Shown here one piece after another: positions 25,627 through 34,121 of a DNA stretch of 64,000 nucleotides. Source of the stretch: Streptomyces caeruleatus. Its GTDB lineage: Bacteria; Actinomycetota; Actinomycetes; Streptomycetales; Streptomycetaceae. The translations under genes were made by a program, and so were the position numbers. The notes beneath the pieces are model-generated. The model searched no databases. It worked only from the letters and a program-made list of their open reading frames with translations, and was not told the DNA's origin. The stretch is from the NCBI RefSeq assembly GCF_001514235.1, contig NZ_KQ948933.1:180694-244693 (forward strand), written 5' to 3'. How positions within the stretch are numbered: position 1 is the stretch's first letter; the number at the start of each line of letters is the position of its first letter.

Positions 25627-27309
25627 GTGGGCAACAGAGGGCGCGTCGCTGAGCGACGGAAGACCAACCCCGCCGTGCTCGGCGGGATGATCGCCGTGGT
25701 CGTCGGCGGCGCCGGGTTCGGCGCCTACGCGCTGTTCGGCGGCGGGGCCGTCGCCGACAGCCGTACGCAGTCGACGTCGGCGAGCGCCGACGACAAGGCG
25801 AAGGACGTCAAGACCGGCCCCCTGTCGGCGACCGAGGTCACGTCCGCGGCCCGCGCGTTCCTCACCGCCTGGCAGCAGGGTCAGGTCACCGAGGCGGCCG
25901 CCGCCACGGACGACACCACGGCCGCCAGGACGCTGCTGACCGGCTACACCAAGGACGCCCACATCAAGGACGTCACCCTCACCGCCGGCGCCCGCACCGG
26001 CGACAAGGTCCCCTTCTCCGTGAAGGGCACCGTCTCCTACAAGGGCACCACCAAGCCGCTGGCGTACGACAGTTCGCTGACGGTCGTGCGGCGCGCCGAG
26101 GACGGCAAGCCGCTCGTCGAGTGGCACTCGGCGATCGTCCACCCCGACCTGAAGGACGGCGACACCCTCGTCACCGGCGAGTCCGGCACCCCGCCGGTCA
26201 AGGCCCTCGACCGGGACGGCGGCGAGATCACCGAGGACGAGTACCCGTCGCTGGGCTCCGTCCTGGACGGGCTGCGCGAGAAGTACGGCGACAAGGCCGG
26301 CGGCAAGGCGGGCGTCGAGCTCCAGGTGGTCCGGGGCAAGGAGTCGAAGAAGGCCGAGCTGTCCGACAAGACCCTGCTGGAGCTGAGCAAGGGCACCCCG
26401 GGCACGGTGAGGACGACGCTGAGCCCGACGATGCAGGCCGCCGCGGAGAAGCAGGTCGCGGACAGGTCGCGGGCGTCGGTGGTCGTGCTGCGTCCCTCGA
26501 CCGGCGAGATCCTGGCCGTCGCGAACTCCTCGCACGGCTTCAACACCGCCTTCCAGGGCTCCCTCGCGCCCGGCTCCACGATGAAGGTCATCACCTCCTC
26601 GTTGCTGATCGACAAGGGCCTCGCGTCGGCGGACAAGCAGCACCCCTGCCCGAAGTACTTCACGTACGGCCACTGGAAGTTCCAGAACGACGACAAGTTC
26701 GAGATCAAGGGCGGCACCTTCAAGGCGAGCTTCGCGCGCTCCTGCAACACGGCCTTCATCAGCCAGGCCCCCGAGCTGGACAACGACAGCCTGACCAAGC
26801 AGGCCCAGCAGGTCTTCGGTCTCTCCATGAACAACTGGTCCGTCGGCGTCCCGACCTTCGACGGCTCCGTCCCGGTCCAGTCGCAGGCCCAGATGGCGGC
26901 CTCGCTCATCGGCCAGGGCGGCGTGCGGATGAACCCGCTGAACATGGCGTCGGTGTCGGCGACCGTGAAGACGGGCACCTTCAAGCAGCCCTACCTGGTG
27001 GCCCCGTCGGTCGACAACCGCACCCTCGCCACCGCCTCCCGCTCCCTGTCCGCCTCCACGCTGTCCCAGCTGCGCGAGCTGATGGCGTACACGGCGGCCT
27101 ACGGCACGGCGGCCGAGGCGATGTCCGGGGTCACCGGCGACGTCGGCGCGAAGACGGGCTCGGCGGAGGTCGACGGCCAGAAGAACCCGAACGGCTGGTT
27201 CACCGCGTACCGGAACGACCTGGCGGCGGCGGGCGTGGTCCAGGCGGGTGGCCACGGCGGCGACACGGCCGGGCCGATCGTGGCGGATCTGCTGAAGCTG
27301 GGCGGCTGA
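25627..27309 (+). CDS. Class B penicillin-binding protein with NTF2-like domain (paralogue)
   Basis: The GTG at 25627, with GAGGGAACGG upstream, gives 560 residues; the frame is open from 25561. The architecture is that of the preceding gene: anchor helix (AVLGGMIAVVVGGAGFGAYAL), MecA_N-like domain and transpeptidase domain. Active-site residues are Ser317/Lys320 (APGSTMKVI), Ser372-Cys-Asn374 (RSCNTAF) and Lys509-Thr-Gly (GAKTGSAEVDG). The two genes are a duplication with long identical patches such as the final GWFTAYRND/SWFTGFRND region. It ends three bases before the ssgE stop on the other strand. Confidence 0.94.
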   Translation: MGNRGRVAERRKTNPAVLGGMIAVVVGGAGFGAYALFGGGAVADSRTQSTSASADDKAKDVKTGPLSATEVTSAARAFLTAWQQGQVTEAAAATDDTTAARTLLTGYTKDAHIKDVTLTAGARTGDKVPFSVKGTVSYKGTTKPLAYDSSLTVVRRAEDGKPLVEWHSAIVHPDLKDGDTLVTGESGTPPVKALDRDGGEITEDEYPSLGSVLDGLREKYGDKAGGKAGVELQVVRGKESKKAELSDKTLLELSKGTPGTVRTTLSPTMQAAAEKQVADRSRASVVVLRPSTGEILAVANSSHGFNTAFQGSLAPGSTMKVITSSLLIDKGLASADKQHPCPKYFTYGHWKFQNDDKFEIKGGTFKASFARSCNTAFISQAPELDNDSLTKQAQQVFGLSMNNWSVGVPTFDGSVPVQSQAQMAASLIGQGGVRMNPLNMASVSATVKTGTFKQPYLVAPSVDNRTLATASRSLSASTLSQLRELMAYTAAYGTAAEAMSGVTGDVGAKTGSAEVDGQKNPNGWFTAYRNDLAAAGVVQAGGHGGDTAGPIVADLLKLGG

Positions 27310-27312
27310 GAC

Positions 27313-27708
27313 TCAGCTCCGCAACTGGGGCTCACGCTCGACGGACGCGGCGGGTGCGGCGGGTGCGGCGGCCAGGTATGTCCGCCGCAGGAACCTCATC
27401 AGGGCCTTCGTCTCGAACTGCACGACCGAGACGCCTTGCGCGGAGTGGAACTCCACCACGGTCTGCACCCGGCCGCACGGCCACACCTGTATCTCTCCGC
27501 TGCCCGCGGGAGCGCGCAGCCCCTGTTCCAGCAGGGAGCGCGAGAAGGTCCACTCGCGTGCCCGGCGGCCGGGCAACCGTATGCGCACCAGGCGCGGATC
27601 GGTCTCGGGGTCGTACGTCAGGACGACGGGCACGGCGTCTTGTTCCTCCGCCAGGAGGTCCGCGTCAGTGACGATGTGGGCTCGCGCGTACTGCTCGACT
27701 ACGGACAT
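27313..27708 (-). CDS. ssgE: SsgA-like sporulation protein (probable SsgE)
   Basis: A 131-residue SALP-family protein, unique to sporulating actinobacteria. Family features are the N-terminal YDPETDPRLVRIRLPG, the WTFSRSLLEQGLRAPAG segment, GEIQVWPCGRVQTVVEFHS and the terminal VVQFETKALMRFLRRTY. SALPs steer septum formation, wall remodelling and spore maturation. The location beside the paired penicillin-binding proteins matches S. coelicolor ssgE as I remember it, so I assign SsgE rather than another paralogue. AAGGGGAA precedes the ATG at 27708. Family assignment is firm, the paralogue letter less so. Confidence 0.88.
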   Translation of the reverse strand: MSVVEQYARAHIVTDADLLAEEQDAVPVVLTYDPETDPRLVRIRLPGRRAREWTFSRSLLEQGLRAPAGSGEIQVWPCGRVQTVVEFHSAQGVSVVQFETKALMRFLRRTYLAAAPAAPAASVEREPQLRS

Positions 27709-27840
27709 CGGACGTTCCCCTTACCGTGCGTCACCTGCGCGGAAACCGTGCATCCGCTTCCCTTCCAATGTCCCATATTTCCGGTATCACACCCCCCGGA
27801 GCGGCTTATCTCGTGTTCACAACAGAGAGTGAGACGCTCT

Positions 27841-27855
27841 TGCGAATGGTTCGCA
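27841..27855. promoter_or_regulatory. Nur-like palindrome before cbiM
   Basis: TGCGAA-TGG-TTCGCA is a perfect 6-bp inverted repeat. The outer TGC-N9-GCA has exactly the spacing of the streptomycete nickel-responsive Nur box (tGCaa-N5-ttGCA, from memory), with one mismatch in each inner dinucleotide. It lies 20 bases before the likely GTG of cbiM and overlaps a possible TTGCGA -35 box. Binding by Nur is inference. Confidence 0.45.
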
Positions 27856-27875
27856 TCAAGCCACACCATCGAAGG

Positions 27876-28934
27876 GTGCATGTACCTGACGGATTCATAG
27901 ACGCCCCGACCTCCGCCGTGACCGGAGTGGTCGCCGCGGCCGCGGTCGCCGTGAGCCTGCGCGGCGCGCGCCGTGAACTCGACGAGCGCACGGCGCCGCT
28001 GGCCGGCCTGGTGGCGGCGTTCATCTTCGCGGTGCAGATGCTGAACTTCCCCGTGGCGGCCGGGACCAGCGGGCATCTGCTCGGCGGCGCCCTCGCCGCG
28101 ATCCTCGTCGGCCCGTACACCGGCGCGCTGTGCATCTCCGTCGTCCTGCTGATGCAGGGCATCCTCTTCGCGGACGGCGGCCTCACCGCGCTCGGCGTGA
28201 ACATCACCAACATGGCGATCGTCGGCGTCGTCGTGGCCTACGTCGTCTTCCGCGGCCTGGTGAAGGTCCTGCCGAAGACCCGGCGCTCGATCACCGCCGC
28301 CTCCTTCGTCGCCGCGATCGTGTCGGTGCCGGCCGCGGCCCTCGCGTTCACGCTGCTGTTCTGGATCGGCGGCACCACCGACGTCTCGATCGGCAAGGTC
28401 GCCACCGCCATGGTCGGCGTCCACCTGCTGATCGGCATCGGCGAGGCCGTGATCACCGCGCTGACCATCGGCGCCGTCGTCGCCGTACGCCCGGACCTCG
28501 TCTATGGCGCCCGTGACCTGCGACAGCCGCTGAAGCTGCGGGTCGGCGGCGAACTCGTCGACGCCCCGGCCGCCGAGGACGCGCAGCCCGTCGCGGCCCG
28601 GACCTCGCGCCGCACCCTGTGGATCAGCGGCCTGGCCACCTCCCTCGTGCTGGCCGGATTCGTCAGCTTCTACGCCTCCGCCAGCCCCGACGGCCTGGAG
28701 AAGGTCGCCGAGGACAAGGGGTTCCTGGAGTCCGCGGAGGAGCACGCCAACGCCGACTCGCCGCTCGCCGACTACGGCGTCAAGGACATCGACAACGTCC
28801 GCCTCTCCGGTGGTCTCGCCGGAGTGATCGGCGTCGGCGCCACCGTCGTCGCCGGCACCGGCGTCTTCTGGGCGGTGCGCCGCCGTCGTACGGACGAGGG
28901 GGCCGACGTGTCCCCCACGAGCACGAGCGTCTGA
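27876..28934 (+). CDS. cbiM: Cobalt/nickel ECF transporter substrate-specific component CbiM with fused PDGLE domain
   Basis: The GTG at 27876 gives 352 residues and the conserved N-terminus MHVPDGFIDAP, in which the terminal amine and His2 bind the metal in CbiM/NikM proteins (family knowledge). An ATG at 27846 is open but would bury these ligands, and it lies in a palindrome. About seven transmembrane helices follow, including NFPVAAGTSGHLLGG and VNITNMAIVGVVVAY. The C-terminal region has the PDGLE motif (SASPDGLEKVAEDKGF) and a last helix and replaces a separate CbiN. It forms an operon with cbiQ (one base downstream) and cbiO. Nickel versus cobalt cannot be told from sequence. Confidence 0.92.
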   Translation: MHVPDGFIDAPTSAVTGVVAAAAVAVSLRGARRELDERTAPLAGLVAAFIFAVQMLNFPVAAGTSGHLLGGALAAILVGPYTGALCISVVLLMQGILFADGGLTALGVNITNMAIVGVVVAYVVFRGLVKVLPKTRRSITAASFVAAIVSVPAAALAFTLLFWIGGTTDVSIGKVATAMVGVHLLIGIGEAVITALTIGAVVAVRPDLVYGARDLRQPLKLRVGGELVDAPAAEDAQPVAARTSRRTLWISGLATSLVLAGFVSFYASASPDGLEKVAEDKGFLESAEEHANADSPLADYGVKDIDNVRLSGGLAGVIGVGATVVAGTGVFWAVRRRRTDEGADVSPTSTSV

Positions 28935-28935
28935 C

Positions 28936-29697
28936 GTGGGCGCAGGGCACGCGCACCGGCTCTACCGGCACGGGCACTCGCCCGTGCACGGTCTGCCGCC
29001 GCACACCAAACTCGCCGCGACGTTCGCGTTCGTGGTGGTCGTGGTGTCGACGCCGCGGGAGGCGATGTGGGCGTTCGGGCTCTACGCCGTGCTGCTCGCG
29101 CTCGTCGCGTACCTCGCGCGCGTGCCCGCCGGGTTTCTGCTGAAGCGGCTGCTGATCGAGGTGCCGTTCGTCGCGTTCGCGGTGCTGATGCCGTTCGTGG
29201 CGGAGGGCGAGCGGGTCGAGGTGCTGGGCATGTCGCTGAGCGTCGGCGGACTGTGGGGCGCCTGGAACGTACTCGCCAAGGGCACCCTCGGCGTCGCCGC
29301 CTCCGTGCTGCTCGCCTCGACGACGGAGCTGCGAGAACTGCTGCTGGGGTTGCAGCGGTTGAAGCTGCCGCCGCTGCTCGTGCAGATCGCGTCCTTCATG
29401 ATCCGCTACGGCGACGTGATCACGGACGAGATGCGGCGCATGCGCATCGCCCGCGAGTCGCGCGGCTTCGAGGCGAAGGGTGTACGCCACTGGGGCGTGC
29501 TCGCGAAGTCGGCGGGCGCGCTGTTCATCCGGTCCTACGAGCGCGGCGAGCGCGTGCATCTGGCCATGATCAGCCGGGGGTACGCCGGTTCGATGCCGGT
29601 GATCGACGAGGTGACCGCGTCCCGGGCGCAGTGGTCGTACGCCCTCGCGCTCCCCTTCGCCGCCCTCGTCGTCTGTCTGCTGGGATGGTCGCTGTGA
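28936..29697 (+). CDS. cbiQ: ECF transporter transmembrane component CbiQ
   Basis: A 253-residue EcfT protein with about five or six transmembrane helices. It couples the ATPase to the substrate component through the two cytoplasmic Arg-Gly motifs, here in IARESRGFEAKG and AMISRGYAG. The N-terminal PVHGLPPHTKLAATFAFV matches the family. The GTG start lies one base after the cbiM stop, and the stop overlaps cbiO. Confidence 0.93.
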   Translation: MGAGHAHRLYRHGHSPVHGLPPHTKLAATFAFVVVVVSTPREAMWAFGLYAVLLALVAYLARVPAGFLLKRLLIEVPFVAFAVLMPFVAEGERVEVLGMSLSVGGLWGAWNVLAKGTLGVAASVLLASTTELRELLLGLQRLKLPPLLVQIASFMIRYGDVITDEMRRMRIARESRGFEAKGVRHWGVLAKSAGALFIRSYERGERVHLAMISRGYAGSMPVIDEVTASRAQWSYALALPFAALVVCLLGWSL

Positions 29698-30497
29698 CGG
29701 AACCGATTCCCTCCCTGGAAGTGGCCGGCCTGGCCTTCGCCTACCCCGACGGCCACCAGGCCCTGTTCGGCGTGGACTTCTCCATCGCGCGCGGCGAACG
29801 GGTCGCGCTGCTCGGCCCGAACGGCGCCGGCAAGACGACCCTCGTCCTCCACCTCAACGGCATCCTGAGCGGCGGCACGGGCACGGTGCACGTCGCCGGG
29901 CTGCCCGTCGGCAAGCAGCACATGGCCGAGATCCGGCGCCGGGTCGGCATCGTGTTCCAGGACCCCGACGACCAGCTGTTCATGCCGACGGTCCGCGAGG
30001 ACGTCGCCTTCGGTCCTGCGGCGGCCGGGCTCAAGGGTCCTCAGCTGGAGGAGCGGGTCGACCGGGCCCTGGAGCGGGTCGGCATGGCGGAGTTCAAGGA
30101 CCGCCCGCCGCACCATCTCTCCTTCGGCCAGCGGCGCCGGGTCGCGGTGGCGACCGTGCTGGCGATGGAGCCGGAGATCCTCGTCCTGGACGAGCCCTCC
30201 TCCAACCTCGACCCCGCCTCCCGCCGCGAACTGGCCGACATCCTGCGCTCCTTGGACGTCACCGTCCTCATGGTCACCCACGATCTGCCGTACGCCCTGG
30301 AGCTCTGCCCGCGCTCGCTCGTCCTCAGCGAGGGCGTGATCGCGGCGGACGGCAAGACCTCCGAGCTGCTGTCCGACGACGAGCTGATGCGCACGCATCG
30401 ACTGGAGCTGCCGTTCGGGTTCGATCCGCGGTCCGTGGTGGGGGTGCCCCCGCGCGAGCCGGGCGAAGCCGGTTCGAGCGTGGGGGAGGGCGCGTGA
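29694..30497 (+). CDS. cbiO: ECF transporter ATP-binding component CbiO
   Basis: A 267-residue ABC ATPase. Motifs are Walker A GPNGAGKTT, Q-loop FQDPDDQLF, signature LSFGQRRRVAVATVL, Walker B ILVLDEPSSNLD and switch His in VTHDL. It powers metal uptake with CbiM and CbiQ. I take the GTG at 29694, which overlaps the cbiQ TGA by four bases; an in-frame ATG at 29685 is the alternative. The C-terminal 20 residues (PREPGEAGSSVGEGA) are a low-complexity extension. Confidence 0.94.
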   Translation: MTEPIPSLEVAGLAFAYPDGHQALFGVDFSIARGERVALLGPNGAGKTTLVLHLNGILSGGTGTVHVAGLPVGKQHMAEIRRRVGIVFQDPDDQLFMPTVREDVAFGPAAAGLKGPQLEERVDRALERVGMAEFKDRPPHHLSFGQRRRVAVATVLAMEPEILVLDEPSSNLDPASRRELADILRSLDVTVLMVTHDLPYALELCPRSLVLSEGVIAADGKTSELLSDDELMRTHRLELPFGFDPRSVVGVPPREPGEAGSSVGEGA

Positions 30498-30556
30498 CGA
30501 ACGACGAGGGCACCGGGACCGAGGGCTCGCTGCTGCTGGACGTTTTGCTGGGCTGA
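30494..30556 (+). CDS. Very short open frame translationally coupled to cbiO
   Basis: GTG at 30494 overlaps the cbiO TGA by four bases and opens 20 codons (MTNDEGTGTEGSLLLDVLLG). The coupling is what a fourth operon gene would show, but the peptide is tiny and has no recognisable feature. It may be the stub of a lost gene or a chance frame. Confidence 0.25.
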   Translation: MTNDEGTGTEGSLLLDVLLG

Positions 30557-30559
30557 AAC

Positions 30560-30620
30560 GGCGTGGGTCGTCTGTCGGGTGCGGCGCCGTTGTGGCTGGT
30601 CGCGCAGTTCCCCGCGCCCC
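30560..30620 (-). repeat. Interspersed intergenic repeat, copy 2 (inverted)
   Basis: On the minus strand it reads GGGGCGCGGGGAACTGCGCG followed by ACCAGCCACAACGGCGCCGC and an ACCCGAC tail. It is an inverted counterpart, about 90% identical over 60 bases by eye, of the copy at 31927-31988; the two flank the serine hydrolase gene. Confidence 0.88.
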
Positions 30621-30747
30621 TTGACGGGGCGCTGTCGGCGCGCGGCGTTGTCGGCGAGACCTCGGCCACAGTTGGAATCGGGGAACTCGGGCCCGTGTTG
30701 GGATGGCTGGCGGTGGCCGTCGAGCACAGGTGCAGGGAGTAACGGAC

Positions 30748-31905
30748 GTGGATGTGAACGGCGCAGTGGCCGAGGGATTTGAGCCGGTCAGGGAGGCGTT
30801 CGCACGGAACTTCACCTCGCTCGGGGAACGGGGCGCCGCACTCGCCGTGTACCGGGACGGGCGCAAGGTCGTCGATCTGTGGGCCGGTACGCAGGACGTC
30901 GACGGCACGCAGCCCTGGGAGCACGGGACCGCGCAGGTCGTGCGCTCGGCGACCAAAGGCGTCGCCGCCGCCGTACCCCTCATCCTCCAGCAGCGCGGAG
31001 AGCTGGACCTGGACGCGCCGTTGGCCGCGTACTGGCCGGAGTTCAAGGCGCACGGCAAGGAGCGGCTGCTGGTCCGGCATGTCCTGAACCACCGCGCCGG
31101 GCTCCCGGTGCTGGACCACCCGCTCACGCCCGAGGAGGCGCTGGAGTCGGGGCGCGGTCCCGAGGCGGTGGCCGGGCAGGCGCCCGCGTGGGAGCCGGGC
31201 ACCGATCACGGCTACCACGCGCTGACGTACGGCTGGCTGCTGGACGAGCTGGTGCGGCGGGTGACGGGGCGCCGGGCCGGCGAGTGGCTCGCGGACGAGG
31301 TCGCCGGGCCGCTGGGGCTCGACCTGTGGCTGGGGCTGCCGGAGTCGGAGACGGGACGGGTCGGGCGTACCGGCCGCGTCGACGGTCCCGAGCCGGCCGG
31401 TGGGCTGCGCTCACGCCCGAAGCGGTCGGTCACCGAGGCCTACGACGACCCGGACTCCCTCACGCGCCGCGCCTTCGCCGCGATCACCCCGTTCCCCGAC
31501 CAGAACGACCCCGCCTACCTCGCCGCCGCCCTCCCCGCGACGAACGGCATCGCGACGGCCGACGGTCTGGCCCGTTTCTACGCCGCGCTGATCGGCGAGG
31601 TCGACGGCGTCCGGCTCTTCGACCCGGCGACGGTGGAGGCGGCCCGTGCGGAGGAGTCGTCGGGCCCGGACCGCGTCCTGGTCGTCAACACCCGTTTCGG
31701 CCTCGGCTACATGCTCCACGGCACCGCCTCCCCGCTCCTCGGCCCGGGTTCCTTCGGCCACCCCGGCCGAGGCGGCGCCCTCGGCTTCGCCGACCCGGAA
31801 TCCAAAATCGCCTTCGGCTACGTGACGAACGGCTTCCGCAAGACGGTCACGGCGGACCCGAGGGCCCAGGCGTTGGTACGAGCGGTGCGCTCAGCACTGA
31901 CGTAA
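30748..31905 (+). CDS. Serine hydrolase, beta-lactamase/EstB-like esterase family
   Basis: The GTG at 30748 with GGGAG upstream gives 385 residues. The class C beta-lactamase fold is indicated by Ser67-x-x-Lys70 (VRSATKGV), Tyr156 in DHGYHALTYGWL and the C-terminal strand with FGHPGRGGALGFADP. There is no signal peptide, so it is cytoplasmic and more likely an EstB-like esterase than a beta-lactamase or DD-peptidase. The N-terminal FARNFTSLGERGAALAVYRDG is typical of that group. It stands alone between two inverted copies of an intergenic repeat. Substrate unknown. Confidence 0.9.
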   Translation: MDVNGAVAEGFEPVREAFARNFTSLGERGAALAVYRDGRKVVDLWAGTQDVDGTQPWEHGTAQVVRSATKGVAAAVPLILQQRGELDLDAPLAAYWPEFKAHGKERLLVRHVLNHRAGLPVLDHPLTPEEALESGRGPEAVAGQAPAWEPGTDHGYHALTYGWLLDELVRRVTGRRAGEWLADEVAGPLGLDLWLGLPESETGRVGRTGRVDGPEPAGGLRSRPKRSVTEAYDDPDSLTRRAFAAITPFPDQNDPAYLAAALPATNGIATADGLARFYAALIGEVDGVRLFDPATVEAARAEESSGPDRVLVVNTRFGLGYMLHGTASPLLGPGSFGHPGRGGALGFADPESKIAFGYVTNGFRKTVTADPRAQALVRAVRSALT

Positions 31906-31926
31906 CGCAGGGCGCTACAGCCCCCT

Positions 31927-31988
31927 AGGGGCGCGGGGAACTGCGCGACCGGCCACAACGGCGCCGCACTCGACCTACGACCTACCCC
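31927..31988 (+). repeat. Interspersed intergenic repeat, copy 3
   Basis: It begins AGGGGCGCGGGGAACTGCGCG, 22 bases after the serine hydrolase stop, and continues ACCGGCCACAACGGCGCCGC. It pairs as an inverted repeat with 30560-30620. It may also act as the terminator region for the convergent genes here. Confidence 0.88.
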
Positions 31989-31994
31989 ATCACC

Positions 31995-32270
31995 TCACGC
32001 ATGGATCGGATGCGACGTACGCCCCGACGCCTGATCGATCTCGCTGTGCGCCTTCGTGAGCATCTGCATAGCCAGCTCGTTCAACGCCCGCGCCCCGGCG
32101 ATCTCCTCCCCCACCCGTGGCTGATTCGCGTCCGTGTGGTGCCGTGAGGCATGCCCGTGGGCGCGTACCTCGCTGCCGTCGGGAAGGCGCACCATCGCGA
32201 CCGCCCTGGTGTGCGTCTCGTCCTCCTGGAACTCCAGCTCGACATGCCATCCCACTGTGGTCCGCATCAT
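31995..32270 (-). CDS. DUF1876 family protein
   Basis: The ATG at 32270 with GGAGGTGA upstream gives 91 residues. It has the DUF1876 pattern: TTVGWHVELEFQEDETHTRA, MVRLPDGSEVRAHGHASR, then VGEEIAGARALNELAMQML and an amphipathic helix. These small proteins adopt a dsRBD-like fold and are widespread in actinobacteria, with no established function. It is divergent from the phosphoesterase gene (234-base intergenic region) and convergent with the serine hydrolase. Confidence 0.85.
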   Translation of the reverse strand: MMRTTVGWHVELEFQEDETHTRAVAMVRLPDGSEVRAHGHASRHHTDANQPRVGEEIAGARALNELAMQMLTKAHSEIDQASGRTSHPIHA

Positions 32271-32504
32271 GACGATCACCTCCGGAAGTACTGCTTCCAG
32301 GGTGCGCCTCGAAGGCCGCCGCCGACCAGTCAGAGGAGCAAACACGGCAACTCGGGATCAGTGAGACTCGGCACACTCCCTTCGATGACCGCCTTCGCCC
32401 TGCTTCCATGGAGATGTCTCGTTCCACGGAGATGTCGCGCGCCGGACCTGGCCCCGCCGCCACCGCCACCTCCCCCGTTCACCGCACCGGGCCACATCGA
32501 GGAC

Positions 32505-33977
32505 ATGCGCTGCTGCTTCTCCGCCCACCTCCCCGCCCTCGCGGCACTGTCGGCCTTCCCCGGCCCCTGCGAGGTCCTGCGCTCCGGCGCCCGTCTCGCC
32601 CCCGCCCTGCTGCGGTCGGCGTCGGCCGCCGTACAGCGGGCCCGCTCCCCGCACCCCGACGACCTGATCGCCGTCAACCTCGAACTGGTCACCCTCACCG
32701 AGGACCGCGCCGTCATCACCTGGTACACCGGGATCCCCGGTACCGACGACGGCCTGGGCCACCCCCTCCCCGCGCTCACCGAGGGCGAGATCGTCTACGG
32801 CACCCATCCGTCCCGGCTCAACCGCACGGCGTCCGAGGACCGGCCGACCGCCCATCACCAGGTCGAGCTCACCGACCTGGAGCCGGGGCAGACGTACTAC
32901 TACCAGGCCCGCTCCCGGGGCACCGCCGCGACGCCCACCCCGCTGCACCTCGTGCGCGGCAACGCGGTGGGCACCTCGACGTTCGGGTTCGGTTCGAGCG
33001 GCGGGCCGTACTGCTTCACCACCCCGCAGCCGCCGCCCGGCCGGCATCTGCTGTCGGTCGCGCTCTGCAACGACCTGCACCTCGGCGAGACGACCGCGGG
33101 CCTCGTCGGCGGCTTCCCCCTGTTGCGCGGGGTGCCGCAGCAGCCGGGCCGGGCGCCGTATCCGGAGCTGATGAGCCGCGCCCTGGTCGAGGAGGCCCGG
33201 CGGCGCGGGGCGGACGTACTGCTGGCCGGGGGTGACATCTCGGCAGGCGGCGGGGCGCACGACCTCGGTGAGGCGCGGCGGATCCTGGACGGCTTCGGCG
33301 CGCACGGCGAGGACTACTTCGTCGTACGCGGCAACCACGACCGGTCCCGGGACAACGCCGGCTTCCAGACCGCGTTCCCGGCCGACGACGGCGGGCCCGG
33401 GTACTTCGCCCGTGACCTCGGCGGTCTGCGGGTCATCGGCCTCGACACCTACGTCAAGACCGGCAACGGCGCCGACGCGGGCGGGCTCGGCCCGGAGCAA
33501 CTGGCGTGGTTCCAGGCCCGGTTGAGGGAGGCCCCGGACCAGCCGACCCTCGTCTTCGGCCACCATCCGCTGACCGTGCGGGACTCGGTCTTCCCGGTCA
33601 CCCGCGGCCAGCAGCTCGACCGCCGCCAGGCCCGCGCCGTCGTCGACGCCTACGCGTCCGCGCCCGGCGTCTTCCTCCACCACGCCGGCCACACCCACCG
33701 CAACAAGCGCACCGTGCTGTCGCGGGCCCCGCACGTCACGCAGCAGGAGGTCGCCGCCGCCAAGGAGTACCCCGGCGGCTTCACCCTGGTGCGCGTCCAC
33801 ACCGGCGGTTACGCCCTCAACCACTACAAGGCCGGTGATCTGGCGGCCCGTCAGTGGAGCGAGCGCAGTCGCCGGGTGGCCGCGGGGCTGTGGCCCCACC
33901 ATGCCCTGGGCCGGTCCGTGACCGACCGCAACAGCATGACGGCACACGACCTGTCGGGGATCACGGGGCGCGCGTAG
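32505..33977 (+). CDS. Metallophosphoesterase with purple-acid-phosphatase-like N-terminal domain
   Basis: The ATG at 32505 gives 490 residues; the frame is open from 32151, and the ribosome site is weak. Residues about 40-170 are an Fn3-like domain (VTLTEDRAVITWYTGIPG, LEPGQTYYYQARSRG). The catalytic domain has the calcineurin-like ligands: Asp/His in LCNDLHLGE, Asp in LLAGGDIS, Asn-His in VRGNHDRS, His in FGHHPLT and GHTH in HHAGHTHRNK. There is no clear signal peptide despite the family often being secreted. It probably hydrolyses phosphate mono- or diesters. Confidence 0.9.
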   Translation: MRCCFSAHLPALAALSAFPGPCEVLRSGARLAPALLRSASAAVQRARSPHPDDLIAVNLELVTLTEDRAVITWYTGIPGTDDGLGHPLPALTEGEIVYGTHPSRLNRTASEDRPTAHHQVELTDLEPGQTYYYQARSRGTAATPTPLHLVRGNAVGTSTFGFGSSGGPYCFTTPQPPPGRHLLSVALCNDLHLGETTAGLVGGFPLLRGVPQQPGRAPYPELMSRALVEEARRRGADVLLAGGDISAGGGAHDLGEARRILDGFGAHGEDYFVVRGNHDRSRDNAGFQTAFPADDGGPGYFARDLGGLRVIGLDTYVKTGNGADAGGLGPEQLAWFQARLREAPDQPTLVFGHHPLTVRDSVFPVTRGQQLDRRQARAVVDAYASAPGVFLHHAGHTHRNKRTVLSRAPHVTQQEVAAAKEYPGGFTLVRVHTGGYALNHYKAGDLAARQWSERSRRVAAGLWPHHALGRSVTDRNSMTAHDLSGITGRA

Positions 33978-34121
33978 GGCCCGACTTCAGGTCGCCGTCG
34001 TCATCCCGGACAGCATCATCCCGGCAGAAGATCGCGAAAACTCGGCGCGCCACAGGATGATTTGGGGCATTTCCTACTTAATCTCCCTAAATCGCATCCA
34101 CCTCACTCCACCGGAGATGAC

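Noticed and set aside
27709..27875. Cobalamin riboswitch before cbiM
   Set aside because: The gap is too short and lacks any B12-box-like or stem elements; a Nur-like palindrome explains it better.
30748..31905. True beta-lactamase
   Set aside because: It lacks a signal peptide, and its motifs fit EstB-like esterases better.
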